A stretch of DNA of 42,140 bases from an uncultured Opitutia bacterium (GCA_913049555.1 CAJWYM010000028.1:1-42140); one strand, 5' to 3'. Shown: positions 25,729 through 34,994, counted from the first letter of the stretch. Numbers and translations are program-made. Notes: a model not told the origin generated them from the sequence alone.

Positions 25729-27099
25729 TCAGCGAATCACTAGTGAAAAAAACTTTTCTAGTTTTGGATGTTCGAATTCGAAATTCGCATCTATTAATTT
25801 TTTAGGCTTCACATTGGAACCCTCAAGGAGTAACTCTTTACCCATCTTGCCATATAAAATTTTAATTATAAAGCCAGGTGTGTGAAACCAACCCATTTTT
25901 TTAAGATGTTCCGACAATGCAATATTTAGGTCACTGTTAGTTGTCTTGTTTGGTGAAACTGCATTGAGGGCGCCTTGGATATTTTCATCATGAATACAAT
26001 GATAAATAATTCCTAAAAGATCCTCAATAGAGACCCATGAAAAGATTTGATTTCCACGTCCGAGTTTACCACCCAATCCCTTTCTGTATATAGAGAGCAA
26101 TTTTTTTAAGGCCCCTCCTTTAGTGCTTAAAACGGCTCCCATCCTCAAATGGACAACTCTTATTTGTTCTTTTTCAGCGGGCAAAGTTGCTTTTTCCCAT
26201 TCTGAGCAAACTTCTGAAAGAAACCCTGATCCAATTTTCGAGTCTTCATGAACAATTTCTTTTTGGTTTCCATAATATCCAGAGCCTGAAGCATTGATTA
26301 GAAGGGAAGGTTTCTTTTTTAATTGCGCAATTGTTTGAGCGAGCAAATCGGTAGATTTTATTCTGCTATTCTTTATTTTGTTCCTAGCAGATCTACCCCA
26401 ACGTTGGTTGATGGATTCGCCGCATAAATTAATAATCACATCGAAACCCTCAATTTCTTTCGGGTTGAGAATTCCCTGAGCCGGGTTCCACAAAATCGTT
26501 TCTGGAGTTCTTTTTTTCCTAGATAAAACCGATACCTTGTGCCCTTGAGTAGTCAAAAAGGGGATCAGGGCTTCACCAATCATTCCAGATCCTGCGATGA
26601 GGATGTTTAAGGGATTCTCAAAGGGATATTTTTTACTCAGTTTTAAATCTCTTTTTGTAATTTGATGGCGATAATCAAATAAATTGTTTAGCTTATTGGT
26701 CATGAATTTTCTGCCAAGAATGCGGCCGATCATCCCTAAGGGGAGTCTGTAATCAATTGCATCCTTAAGAGTAGAGAATTCACTCCCTTCAATTGCACGG
26801 AAAATATGCCTGTGAATCCAATGCTTAAAAGGTCCATTTTCTTGAATATCACAAAATTGCTTTCCCTCTTGATAGTCTTGGTGTTTAAGATCCCATCTAA
26901 AATCGAACATACCCCAAGAAATTTTTAAGCTAATTTTATCGCCCTCACGGATACCCCCTTTTTTCGAAATTACTTTTGCATCCTCCCATGGGGGCATCAG
27001 TCTTTCAATGGCACCGTCTCTATTGTGCCATGCAAATGCTGAAGGAGCATCCACAGGAAGGCGGCTTTTAATGCGATACATGTCGGGTTTGCCTTGCAT
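25729..27099 (-). CDS. TIGR01777-family SDR protein with N-terminal SRPBCC (START-like) domain
   Basis: The 456-aa protein has two parts. Residues about 7-150 form an SRPBCC ligand-binding-like domain (SRLPVDAPSAFAWHNRDGAI, FKHWIHRHIF). Residues 165-456 form an NAD(P)-binding Rossmann domain with GSGMIG at 170-175, followed by ILWNPAQGIL, DVIINLCGESIN and LINASGSGYYG, the pattern of TIGR01777 (YfcH/SDR39U1-like epimerases). The same fusion of START-like and YfcH-like domains is known in other bacteria; the reaction is not established. The ATG at 27099 gives MQGKPDM; a second ATG at 27081 has AAGG at about -13 and could be used. No membrane segment is visible. Confidence 0.85.
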   Translation of the reverse strand: MQGKPDMYRIKSRLPVDAPSAFAWHNRDGAIERLMPPWEDAKVISKKGGIREGDKISLKISWGMFDFRWDLKHQDYQEGKQFCDIQENGPFKHWIHRHIFRAIEGSEFSTLKDAIDYRLPLGMIGRILGRKFMTNKLNNLFDYRHQITKRDLKLSKKYPFENPLNILIAGSGMIGEALIPFLTTQGHKVSVLSRKKRTPETILWNPAQGILNPKEIEGFDVIINLCGESINQRWGRSARNKIKNSRIKSTDLLAQTIAQLKKKPSLLINASGSGYYGNQKEIVHEDSKIGSGFLSEVCSEWEKATLPAEKEQIRVVHLRMGAVLSTKGGALKKLLSIYRKGLGGKLGRGNQIFSWVSIEDLLGIIYHCIHDENIQGALNAVSPNKTTNSDLNIALSEHLKKMGWFHTPGFIIKILYGKMGKELLLEGSNVKPKKLIDANFEFEHPKLEKFFSLVIR

Positions 27100-27162
27100 A
27101 TTGAAAATTTATAAAATTATTTTTATAGTTACAATCCTATTTAAATGAGTCATTTACCCTTT

Positions 27163-27822
27163 TTATTTATTTGTCTCATTCTTTTTACTGCCATCAGGTT
27201 CCCATTTAAATCCAGAACTTCTGGCGCTCGAAATATAAAGTTTAGAGATCGAGGTAGACAATTTCTGCATCCCTAGTTTTTTCGCTTTGTCTAACCAATA
27301 GAAGGATTTTTTTGAGTTGAATGGGGACTTTTTGTCATTGTCAAATATTTTTGAAAGCATCCAAGCCGCATTCGGATTCTTTAATTCTGCGGAGGTCTTG
27401 AGCCATTGAACTGCCAGTCTTAGAGAACCTTTATTTTTAGAGTTCTTCAAATAGATCATTCCTAAATTATAGGTAGCTACTGGATGATCGCCCTGAGCAG
27501 CCTTTTGTATCCAGAACAAGGCAGATTCAGTATCTTGAGCAACCTTTGTTCCAGTAAGGTATAAGATTCCCAAAATATGTTGAGAATGGACGACTCCCTC
27601 TTCCGCTTTTTTAATTAGAGACTCAATCTCTACCAGTTTATTTGTCTCGGATAGATCCACTCCATCTCTTGTCAATTTGTCAATATCTTTGGGAATTGGA
27701 TAAAACTCAATTTCCTCCAATGTAGAGGGTATTTCAATGGAAGAGGTCTTTGCGTTTGCTAAAGAATGAATCAATAAATGCGATACTATCAAAATATAAA
27801 GAGGCTGGGAGAGGTTTTTCAT
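27163..27822 (-). CDS. Secreted Sel1-repeat protein
   Basis: The 219-aa protein has an N-terminal signal peptide (LYILIVSHLLIHSLANAKTS) and about four Sel1-like (SLR/TPR-type) repeats. Recognisable pieces are HSQHILGILYLTGTKVAQD, ALFWIQKAAQGDHPVATYNL and AVQWLKTSAELKNPNAAWML. Such repeats make alpha-solenoid scaffolds for protein contacts in the periplasm or outer envelope. Its ATG overlaps the stop of the upstream HAD gene by four bases (ATGA), showing translational coupling in a glycosyltransferase-containing cluster that also begins with a Sel1 protein. The C-terminal tail is Lys/Asn-rich. Confidence 0.8.
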   Translation of the reverse strand: MKNLSQPLYILIVSHLLIHSLANAKTSSIEIPSTLEEIEFYPIPKDIDKLTRDGVDLSETNKLVEIESLIKKAEEGVVHSQHILGILYLTGTKVAQDTESALFWIQKAAQGDHPVATYNLGMIYLKNSKNKGSLRLAVQWLKTSAELKNPNAAWMLSKIFDNDKKSPFNSKKSFYWLDKAKKLGMQKLSTSISKLYISSARSSGFKWEPDGSKKNETNK

Positions 27823-28427
27823 AAATTTATAAGATCTGTTGTGAGGATATTTATAGCTGTCATACCAGCAGCTTCAGCTCCTTGAATCCCTAATTCCGCA
27901 TCTTCAAAAACACAACATTCAGATGGTTGAACATTGAGCAAATGAGCCGCATTTAAAAAAACATCTGGGTAGGGCTTGGGTCTTTTAACATCCTCAGCAG
28001 CTGAAATGACTGGAAACCAATCTAAAATACCAACTGATTTTAATAATTCAACAACACTCCATTTAGAAGATCCTGAAGCTACCGCCATTTTCTTTTGACC
28101 TAAATAGTTACGAGCTAAATTCACGACAGCATGAATGGGTTGCACTTGTTCTATGTTTTGGTGAAAAAAAGTATCTTTTTCATGGGAAATAAGAGAGGCA
28201 TCTAGGGATTTCCCATTTTCTTCTGCTAATAAGCGGACAATTTCTTTTGTGGGAACTCCAGCAAGTTTATAAAATTTTTCATAATCAAAGGGAATGTTAT
28301 ATTTTGTCAGGATTGCCTTCCAAGAATCATAATGCGAGGGCATTGTATCTACAAGAGTTCCATCGCAATCAAAAAGAAGGGCCTTGAACTTTTTAAAATG
28401 ATCTGGATCCAGATTATTTATCTGCAT
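27819..28427 (-). CDS. HAD-superfamily phosphatase, beta-phosphoglucomutase/YqaB-like
   Basis: The 202-aa protein has motif I as LLFDCDGTLVDTMPSH with D20 and D22, a small helical cap, motif II in MAVASGSSKW, motif III Lys in KRPKPYPDVF, and motif IV in CCVFEDAELGIQGAEAAGM. This is the pattern of fructose-1-phosphate/6-phosphogluconate phosphatase YqaB and beta-phosphoglucomutase. The substrate is probably a sugar phosphate. It overlaps the end of the glycosyltransferase by 14 nt and the start of the Sel1 gene by 4 nt, so the three are one translational unit. Confidence 0.85.
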   Translation of the reverse strand: MQINNLDPDHFKKFKALLFDCDGTLVDTMPSHYDSWKAILTKYNIPFDYEKFYKLAGVPTKEIVRLLAEENGKSLDASLISHEKDTFFHQNIEQVQPIHAVVNLARNYLGQKKMAVASGSSKWSVVELLKSVGILDWFPVISAAEDVKRPKPYPDVFLNAAHLLNVQPSECCVFEDAELGIQGAEAAGMTAINILTTDLINL

Positions 28428-29232
28428 GATATGAGTTTTCTGGACCTTTATTAGTCAGGCCACGAATACAAACACGTTTTTTTTCTTTAATGGTCTTATC
28501 TAGCCTCTTAAAACGTTCTTGAGCTTGAGATTTATCCTCTTCCTCATGATTTAGATGATACACTCTAGAACGGCCATAGATCATTTTTCTTCGAATTCTA
28601 TTGTTATAGAGGCGAACACATAAATCAGAGTCTTCTCCCCCCCAACCCTCATATTCTTCATCGAATCCATTGACCAAAAGTAAGTCGTTTCTCCATATGG
28701 AAAGATTGCACCCAATCAAACCCCGATGCCCCTTGTCAATAGCAATATATGGGATAGGCCATCGAATTGCTTTGAAACCTCCATGAATTTTGCCTGTAAA
28801 AAATAATCGCATCAATGAATTCTTATTATCGATAAATGAATGAACACTTGAGCGATCAATAAAAGCTCTCCGTCCTTGAATGAAAAAACCTTTTTCAGCA
28901 AAAGTTAAATGATCTGTGATAAATCTTTTTTCCGGAATGCAATCTCCATCTAAAAATACAATATAATCCGCAGATGATTTCTTGATTCCCTGATTCAGAA
29001 TTTTAGATTTTCTAAACCCTCGATCTTCATGCCAAACATGCTTCAACCCCACTTGCTTGTTTAATAGGTGGTTTTCAATTACTGATTTTGTAAGCTCACT
29101 GGATCCATCGTCTGCGATAAGTACTTCATCTGGTTGTTGGGTCCCAACAACCAGAGAGTCCAATATTTTTGCAAGAGCTTTTGGATTGTTGTATGTGCTA
29201 ATAATCAAAGCACAAGAAGGATTGAGAGTCAC
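28414..29232 (-). CDS. Family 2 glycosyltransferase with galactosyltransferase-type C-terminal motif
   Basis: The 272-aa protein begins with the GT-A fold (CALIISTYNNPKALAKILDS, EVLIADDGSSE), has the metal-binding DGD at 95-97 in IVFLDGDCIP, and the acceptor-side motif INGFDEEYEGWGGEDSDLCV written here as NGFDEEYEGWGGEDSDLCVR. That matches Glyco_transf_7C. It transfers a sugar from a nucleotide-sugar donor to an unknown acceptor, probably at the cytosolic side of the inner membrane; there is no membrane segment of its own. The likely start is GTG 29232, 7 nt after the 82-aa gene. A run of seven C (minus strand G) lies in the DLCV region but keeps frame. It is coupled to the HAD phosphatase. 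Confidence 0.85.
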   Translation of the reverse strand: MTLNPSCALIISTYNNPKALAKILDSLVVGTQQPDEVLIADDGSSELTKSVIENHLLNKQVGLKHVWHEDRGFRKSKILNQGIKKSSADYIVFLDGDCIPEKRFITDHLTFAEKGFFIQGRRAFIDRSSVHSFIDNKNSLMRLFFTGKIHGGFKAIRWPIPYIAIDKGHRGLIGCNLSIWRNDLLLVNGFDEEYEGWGGEDSDLCVRLYNNRIRRKMIYGRSRVYHLNHEEEDKSQAQERFKRLDKTIKEKKRVCIRGLTNKGPENSYHADK

Positions 29233-29239
29233 ACTTCGT

Positions 29240-29488
29240 CTAATAATTGAATAAATCTGCTAATTTGTATTCGTTGCCGGTAGCTAGCTTTAGGGCAGTC
29301 AATATTTTTTCTCTAATTTTTCTAGAAATAAATCTTCCATTTCGAGCGCTTTTTATATTCTTAAATGTAATTTGGACGGGGGATGCTTCAATAATCTTGG
29401 ATGGAGCTAACTTTTCAATATGAATCAGCTGATCCAGTGGTTGAATTCCCATTTCCAACTTTCTAAGGGGCTTTTTTGTCTTATCCAT
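29240..29488 (-). CDS. Small hypothetical protein, 82 aa
   Basis: The product is basic and soluble, with LEMGIQPLDQLIHIEKLAPS, then FKNIKSARNGRFISRKIREK and a C-terminal helix LTALKLATGNEYKLADLFNY. The order suggests a small helical DNA- or protein-binding fold, but I recognise no family. Its ATG overlaps the stop of the large Sel1 gene by 8 nt and its stop is 7 nt before the glycosyltransferase start, so it is held in a compact operon, which supports its reality. Confidence 0.6.
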   Translation of the reverse strand: MDKTKKPLRKLEMGIQPLDQLIHIEKLAPSKIIEASPVQITFKNIKSARNGRFISRKIREKILTALKLATGNEYKLADLFNY

Positions 29489-31643
29489 TAGGAGAAAGAA
29501 ATTTTTTGGATGCTAAATCTCCATTTTTGGATGCAACACTGAACCAGCGAATTGCCTGCCTTTCATCTTTGGATAAGCCAATTCCTTTGTAGTACATGAT
29601 TGCAATGTATCTTTGAGAGATGACGTCTCCGTTCTTAGCTGCCGCTAAAAAGTACCGATAAGCAAGACCGTAGTCTTGAGGCAATCCAGAACCTCTAAAA
29701 TACATCCTACCCACTTTCCTCTGTGCAATGGAATTGCCCTTGTAACTTGCTTTAATATACCAGTTTTTAGCTAGTGCCGGATTTTTATCTACATAAGTAT
29801 AAAAATCGCCAAGTTTTAAGAGAGCTTGAATGTTGCCTTTGGCCGCCTTGTTTTTCAGGCCAGGAAGATCCATTTTTTCACGAATAAACTTATAACTTTT
29901 AGAATTGATTTCAACAACTGGAGGTTTTTCAATTTTCGCAATTTGTTCCTCTATTAATACAGTCTGCATTGTATCTTTTATTAAAGGAGGTAATTTTTCA
30001 ACTTGGGCTTTTGAAGATTTCAGATCAGAATTAGGGTATGAATCAGAATTAAGATCAGTTTTATTTAAAGATAAATTTGAACTTTTTTCGATCTCTTTTG
30101 AAAGGGATAAGAGGCGATTCATTTTTGTAACCTCAGGATTTGTAATTACAGTTATAGATGCATCGGAGACTAATTCTTCTTTCTTATTATCAAGGTTTTG
30201 TTTTGCGGAAATGGGTTGTTTTTCTGCTAGTCTAGAATCTTGTTTCAGGGATTTTGGAAAGCGTAGTTTTTCCAATTGGGTGATGTCTTCGATATTGAGT
30301 GGAGCTCTTGTGTATTTTGAATTGGAAACTGATTTTGAATCGGATGAATTTAACTTTATTTGAGTGACCTCAATTAATGGCTTGTCTTCAACGTTTGTGG
30401 TAGTTTGAAGATTACCAATATTATCAATATTGTCAGACAAAGTAGGGGGGGGGGTCGTAGGGATTGATGGGGCTTTCTGGATCGTTCTATTTGAAGAGTA
30501 TTGGGAAGGCGAGGTAGAGACGGCCGAATTTGCAACGGGACTCAATGCGGAGTTCGCAGGATTTTCAGGACGAGAGGTTTGGGAGATTTCGTCTTTTTGA
30601 ATTAAAGGTGGATCTGACTTTTTCAAAGAGTAAAGAACAGACTTGTTTGAATTTTCGGCAATACTTGAATATTGAGTATTAACAGATTCAGGGAGAGGCA
30701 TGATTTCCAAATTTTCTGGGTCAAGATCCAACAATTGGTCAATGTAAGACAAATCTTTAGTTTCCTCCGATTGAAGAGTTGAATTTGTGTTTTGCTTGGA
30801 AATCAAATTTACTTTTTTAGTTTCAGTGGGTTTTAAGTTTTGGGTCACTAGAGAATCAGGAATGACACTCCCATTTTGTTCCAAAACTACATTCTTATTT
30901 TTATTTTTGTAAGAATCGATCTTGGCAGAAAAGTTGGGATTGATAACAATCTCTTGATCCATCGCTTGTTGAAGCCATTTAGTTGCAATTTTATTGTTTC
31001 TAATTACTCCATTACCATCCGCATAGGCGGTTCCTAGTTTAAGCGCGGCAATCGCCGAACCCTTAGTGGCAGCTTCCTCTAATAAGCCAATGCCAGCCAT
31101 GGTATCCCTTGGAACTCGATTGCCATCCAAATACAAAGAACCGAGTTTTGCTTGTGCATTCGTGTAGCCTAAATCAGCGGCTTTTTGATAGTAACTAATA
31201 GCCAAAGAGGGATCGATCGGTTCAGAATTCATATACAAGTCCGCCAAACAATAACAGGCGATCGGGTCTAAGTCGTCTGCAAGCAAAAACAACTCTCTTG
31301 TTTGGAGTGCTTCTTGGTAGTATTCATTGGCTCTAAGGATATTGTCTTTTGCCATCTCTAAGGAACCGAGCGAAATGGTTCCAATTGCACTTCCTCCTTT
31401 TGAGGATTTCAATGCCCACTTTTCAGCTTCGGAGAGGGAAAGAGGTTGTCCCAAATCTCCAGTTCGGTAAAGAATACTGAGCACTCCTTGATAATAGGGA
31501 TGGCCGTTTTCTGCAAGTATTTGCAGATCTTCAATAGGAAGAGTTACAATATCAGGATCCCTGAAAGGTTCAGCCAATAAAGTAAAACAAAGCAGGAATG
31601 CCTGAGATATAAGTAATAGCGAAAATGTAGGGTTCGATTTCAA
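29481..31643 (-). CDS. Large secreted Sel1-repeat protein with low-complexity middle
   Basis: The 720-aa protein has a signal peptide (FSLLLISQAFLLCFTLLAEP), an N-terminal group of Sel1-like repeats (about 35-240; for example AISYYQKAADLGYTNAQAKL), a long Ser/Asn/Thr/Pro-rich disordered linker (about 245-590), and a second group of Sel1-like repeats (about 595-715; ALAKNWYIKASYKGNSIAQR and LAYRYFLAAAKNGDVISQRY). Two solenoids on a flexible linker suggest an envelope scaffold. The linker contains a 10-C homopolymer on the coding strand at 30454..30445 (PPP codons), where slippage would truncate the second solenoid. It is the first gene of the leftward cluster and lies 67 nt after thrS. Confidence 0.8.
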   Translation of the reverse strand: MKSNPTFSLLLISQAFLLCFTLLAEPFRDPDIVTLPIEDLQILAENGHPYYQGVLSILYRTGDLGQPLSLSEAEKWALKSSKGGSAIGTISLGSLEMAKDNILRANEYYQEALQTRELFLLADDLDPIACYCLADLYMNSEPIDPSLAISYYQKAADLGYTNAQAKLGSLYLDGNRVPRDTMAGIGLLEEAATKGSAIAALKLGTAYADGNGVIRNNKIATKWLQQAMDQEIVINPNFSAKIDSYKNKNKNVVLEQNGSVIPDSLVTQNLKPTETKKVNLISKQNTNSTLQSEETKDLSYIDQLLDLDPENLEIMPLPESVNTQYSSIAENSNKSVLYSLKKSDPPLIQKDEISQTSRPENPANSALSPVANSAVSTSPSQYSSNRTIQKAPSIPTTPPPTLSDNIDNIGNLQTTTNVEDKPLIEVTQIKLNSSDSKSVSNSKYTRAPLNIEDITQLEKLRFPKSLKQDSRLAEKQPISAKQNLDNKKEELVSDASITVITNPEVTKMNRLLSLSKEIEKSSNLSLNKTDLNSDSYPNSDLKSSKAQVEKLPPLIKDTMQTVLIEEQIAKIEKPPVVEINSKSYKFIREKMDLPGLKNKAAKGNIQALLKLGDFYTYVDKNPALAKNWYIKASYKGNSIAQRKVGRMYFRGSGLPQDYGLAYRYFLAAAKNGDVISQRYIAIMYYKGIGLSKDERQAIRWFSVASKNGDLASKKFLSPNG
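30445..30454. repeat. G10/C10 homopolymer inside the large Sel1 gene
   Basis: Ten consecutive G on the plus strand (C on the coding strand) encode part of Pro-Pro-Pro between two Thr. A gain or loss of one base would shift the frame and remove the C-terminal repeats. It is the longest G/C run I found in the window. Confidence 0.9.
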
Positions 31644-31710
31644 GCAGATATACGTAGAAGTTTGAATAAATATACTAAAGATATCATTTTATTCCAACTA
31701 AATAGATAAA

Positions 31711-33540
31711 TTATTGTTTATTCGGTAGAGAACGGGACTGGATCTCTAGGTTCAAAATTTCAATCGCCCGATCTACATCCATGGAACCTTGAAATTCATT
31801 GGAAAGTCTGGATCTCGCAGATACCAGTTTTCCTTCAGCTTCTTTTTTTCCAATTACAAGCATATGAGGGGTTTTTTCAAGTTCAGCATTTCTGATCATA
31901 GCACCTAATTTGTCACCTGATGTGTCAATCTTTGCGCGGATTCCATGAGCTCTTAGTTTTTTAAGAACTTGATTGGCATATTCATTCAATGATGGATTCA
32001 TCGGTAAAACTCTGACTTGCTCCGGAGCTAACCAAGTAGGAAAGTTCCCAGAAAAATGCTCTATTAGAAGACCAACAAATCGTTCCATAGATCCGAAGGG
32101 AGCTCTGTGAATCATTACAGGTCGATGAGGTTTATTGTCAGATCCTGTGTAAGAGAGATCAAATCGGATTGGCAAGTTATAATCTACTTGAACGGTTCCT
32201 AATTGCCATTCTCTGCCAATTACATCCCGAACAACAAAATCGATCTTAGGACCATAGAATGCCGCTTCACCAGGTTCTTCTTTATATTCTACATCTAAAG
32301 TTTTTACTGCTTCGCGCAATGCATTCTCAGCCTTGTTCCAAAGTTCGGACTCTCCAGTATATTTAGTAGAATCTGGGTCCCTGAGTCCTATTCTAACCCT
32401 GTAATCATCCATACCCAGAGTGGAAAAAACGTTTTTTACCAAGTCCAAACAACCTGTGATTTCCTCCGCTAGTTGTTCCTCGGTACAAAACAAATGCGCA
32501 TCATCTTGAGTGAAGCCTCGAACCCGAGTCATCCCATTCAGTTCTCCAGATTTTTCCCAACGATAAACAGTTCCAAATTCAGCAAGTCTAACGGGCAAGT
32601 CGCGGTAGGAGTGCGGTTTGGATTTGAAAATACTGATATGCATGGGACAATTCATAGGTCTCAGGAGATAACCATCCAAATCTCCGTCATTCAGTTTCTT
32701 CGATAGGTCGGAGCAAGAACACCCCTGATCCGCTAAATCATTGAGTTGATCTCCTTCTAAAATTGGAGAGTATTGCGAATCTTGATAATAAGGAAAATGT
32801 CCTGAAGTTCTATACAGCCCAAGTTTTCCTATGTGAGGTGTAAAGACTTGTTCATATCCCTGCGCCGTTAAATGTTTTCCTATAAAATGTTGTAATTCTT
32901 GACGAATAATAGATCCTTTGGGTGTCCATAGGACAAGACCTTGACCGACCTGATCATCAATGTGAAACAACCTAAGATCCTTCCCTATTTTACGGTGATC
33001 TCTTTTCTTAGATTCTTCAATTCTTTCCAGGTATTCATCTAATTCTACTTTAGAGGTGAAGGCGGTTCCATAAATCCGTTGAAGCTGTTTGTTCTTCTCA
33101 TCTCCTCTATGGTAGGCTCCTGCAATGCTTAGAAGTTTAAAAGCTTTGATTTTTTTTGTATAACGAACGTGGCTTCCAGCACATAAATCAATAAACTCTC
33201 CGTTTTGATAATAAGTAACCGGTTGATCCTCGGGAATGTCATTCAAGCGACTTAACTTGTACGGTTGATTGATATTTGTGAAATACTCCTTCGCCTCTTC
33301 TCGGGTGACTTCTATTCTTTTGAAAGCTTGATTTTCTTTAATAATCTGCTTCATAACACCCTCAATTTTTTCTAAATCTTCGGTAGAAAACTTGTGATCC
33401 AAATCAAAATCATAGTAAAATCCAGAATCGGTGGGTGGGCCAATATCCAATTGGGCCTCTGGGAAAATCCTGAGAACAGCAGTCGCCAGAACATGTGCAG
33501 TTGAATGACGAATTTCGTCAATGTTTGTCATTTCCTTCAT
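31711..33540 (-). CDS. thrS: Threonyl-tRNA synthetase lacking the N-terminal TGS domain
   Basis: The 609-aa enzyme starts directly in the editing domain, with the HxxxH motif RHSTAHVLAT (H12, H16). It continues through the class II catalytic core (LYRTSGHFPYYQDSQ, then RPMNCPMHISIFK with the zinc-binding Cys) and motif 3 GSMERFVGLLIEHF. The anticodon-binding domain follows (QVRVLPMNPSLNEYANQVLK). Standard bacterial ThrS has about 60 further N-terminal residues (TGS domain); these are absent. An extra segment before RPMNCP (about 20 residues, including QGCSCSDLSKKLNDGD) is longer than in E. coli. ATG 33540 has AAGGA five nt upstream, so the short N-terminus is not a mis-start. It follows cysS by 8 nt in one operon. 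No T-box leader is seen. Confidence 0.93.
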   Translation of the reverse strand: MKEMTNIDEIRHSTAHVLATAVLRIFPEAQLDIGPPTDSGFYYDFDLDHKFSTEDLEKIEGVMKQIIKENQAFKRIEVTREEAKEYFTNINQPYKLSRLNDIPEDQPVTYYQNGEFIDLCAGSHVRYTKKIKAFKLLSIAGAYHRGDEKNKQLQRIYGTAFTSKVELDEYLERIEESKKRDHRKIGKDLRLFHIDDQVGQGLVLWTPKGSIIRQELQHFIGKHLTAQGYEQVFTPHIGKLGLYRTSGHFPYYQDSQYSPILEGDQLNDLADQGCSCSDLSKKLNDGDLDGYLLRPMNCPMHISIFKSKPHSYRDLPVRLAEFGTVYRWEKSGELNGMTRVRGFTQDDAHLFCTEEQLAEEITGCLDLVKNVFSTLGMDDYRVRIGLRDPDSTKYTGESELWNKAENALREAVKTLDVEYKEEPGEAAFYGPKIDFVVRDVIGREWQLGTVQVDYNLPIRFDLSYTGSDNKPHRPVMIHRAPFGSMERFVGLLIEHFSGNFPTWLAPEQVRVLPMNPSLNEYANQVLKKLRAHGIRAKIDTSGDKLGAMIRNAELEKTPHMLVIGKKEAEGKLVSARSRLSNEFQGSMDVDRAIEILNLEIQSRSLPNKQ

Positions 33541-33548
33541 AAAAATCC

Positions 33549-34994
33549 TTACAGTGGTAGTATTTCAAAATTATCTTTTAAGTCTTTGATTTGCCAGCCT
33601 GAACTTTCTAATTCTTTTCTTAAACGATCTGCTTCTTTCCAGTTTTTATTCATTTTTGCCTGCCATCGCTGTTTGGCTAGTTCTTTGATTTTGTTTGGAA
33701 TTTGAACGTGTTGTTCTTCAATGGTTGGAATTTTTATTCCTAGTGCTTCGCTAATAAAAAGGAGCCCCTTTAAATGTTTTCCTGCTTCTTTAGATCCTAA
33801 AGTTTTGCCTCTAATGCCGGACTCTAGTTCTTTTACAGCACTAAATAGAGCTCCCAGTGCTTTTGCCGTATTTAAATCTTCTAAAAGGGAACACCACGCT
33901 TTATTGAAAAAACCTAAATTTACTGGACCTTCTTTTACAAAGTCTTTGTATCGATCACAAGCGGGCATGGATCCTGCCAAGCCAATCAATTCACTTTTCA
34001 GTTTAGCAAGTCTATCCAATCCAATTTTTGCAGCATTTAGAGAATCGAATGTGAAATTCAAAGTTTGTTTGTAATGGCCCATGATTAGAGAATATTTAAC
34101 AATCATTGGATGATAACCCCTTCCCTCTAAATCTGAAATCGTATAAAGATTGCCTAAACTTTTACTCATTTTACCTCCATCTACCATGAGGTGAGTAATG
34201 TGGAACCAATGATTTGCAAAAGGTTTTCCGGACGATCCACAACTTTGGGCAATCTCATTCTCGTGGTGTGGAAAAATAAGATCCACTCCACCAGAGTGGA
34301 GGTCAAAATCGTCTCCCAAATGCTTCTTGATCATCGCACTACATTCTATGTGCCAACCAGGGCGACCTTGGCCCCAAGGACTTTCCCAGAAGTTGTCCCC
34401 ATCCTCAGCCTTAATAGATTTCCAAAGAGCAAAATCGGAGAGTGAATCTTTTCCATACTCATCTGAATCGTTCAATCCTTTGGAGGCCCCTTCTTTTAAT
34501 TCGCGACTGTTAATTTTGGAAAGCCTTCCGTAATCTTTAAATTCAGATACATCAAAATATACGGAGCCATCCTTTGACTGGTAGGCCAGACCTTTATCAA
34601 TCAGTGTTTGAATCATATTAATTTGCTCTGGGATATGCTCTGTAGCCAGAGGTTCAATATCAGGGATTAACAGGTTTAGTTTTTGGCAGTCAATATGAAA
34701 CTGATGAGCCCATTTTTTGGTAAAATCAGTAAGACTTTGTCCACTTGCTTGAGACTCACGGATGGTTTTATCGTCTACATCTGTAATGTTACGAACATGC
34801 TTTGTCTTTTGACCAGAAAGTTCTACAGTTCGTCTAAAAATGTCTTGAAGGACAAATGTCCTAAAGTTACCAATGTGAGCTGGACCATAAACTGTGGGAC
34901 CGCAACAATAGAAACGGACTGATTTTTTATCGATCGCAGAGATTTCCCGGAGCGACTTATCCATTGTGTCATATAATTTTAAGGTCTTTAACAT
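33549..34994 (-). CDS. cysS: Cysteinyl-tRNA synthetase
   Basis: The 481-aa enzyme has the class I HIGH-type motif as AHIGNFRT (HIGN 40-43), the zinc-binding Cys in FYCCGPTVYG (C30/C31), further ligands in WHIECSAM and the FPHHENEIAQS block, and the KMSKS loop as GGKMSKSLGNLYT. A C-terminal DALR-like helical domain follows, with an extra tail (LAKQRWQAKMNKNWKEADRL) that is standard in CysS. The start is ATG 34994 (MLKTLKLYD); the frame is open 41 codons further up, but those residues do not resemble the enzyme. It heads the cysS-thrS pair and is divergent from the CaCA exchanger gene over a 217-bp gap. Confidence 0.95.
   Translation of the reverse strand: MLKTLKLYDTMDKSLREISAIDKKSVRFYCCGPTVYGPAHIGNFRTFVLQDIFRRTVELSGQKTKHVRNITDVDDKTIRESQASGQSLTDFTKKWAHQFHIDCQKLNLLIPDIEPLATEHIPEQINMIQTLIDKGLAYQSKDGSVYFDVSEFKDYGRLSKINSRELKEGASKGLNDSDEYGKDSLSDFALWKSIKAEDGDNFWESPWGQGRPGWHIECSAMIKKHLGDDFDLHSGGVDLIFPHHENEIAQSCGSSGKPFANHWFHITHLMVDGGKMSKSLGNLYTISDLEGRGYHPMIVKYSLIMGHYKQTLNFTFDSLNAAKIGLDRLAKLKSELIGLAGSMPACDRYKDFVKEGPVNLGFFNKAWCSLLEDLNTAKALGALFSAVKELESGIRGKTLGSKEAGKHLKGLLFISEALGIKIPTIEEQHVQIPNKIKELAKQRWQAKMNKNWKEADRLRKELESSGWQIKDLKDNFEILPL

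Noticed and set aside
29905-30363. 152-codon plus-strand frame inside the large Sel1 gene
   Set aside because: Antisense to the low-complexity linker; composition follows from Ser/Asp codons on the other strand.
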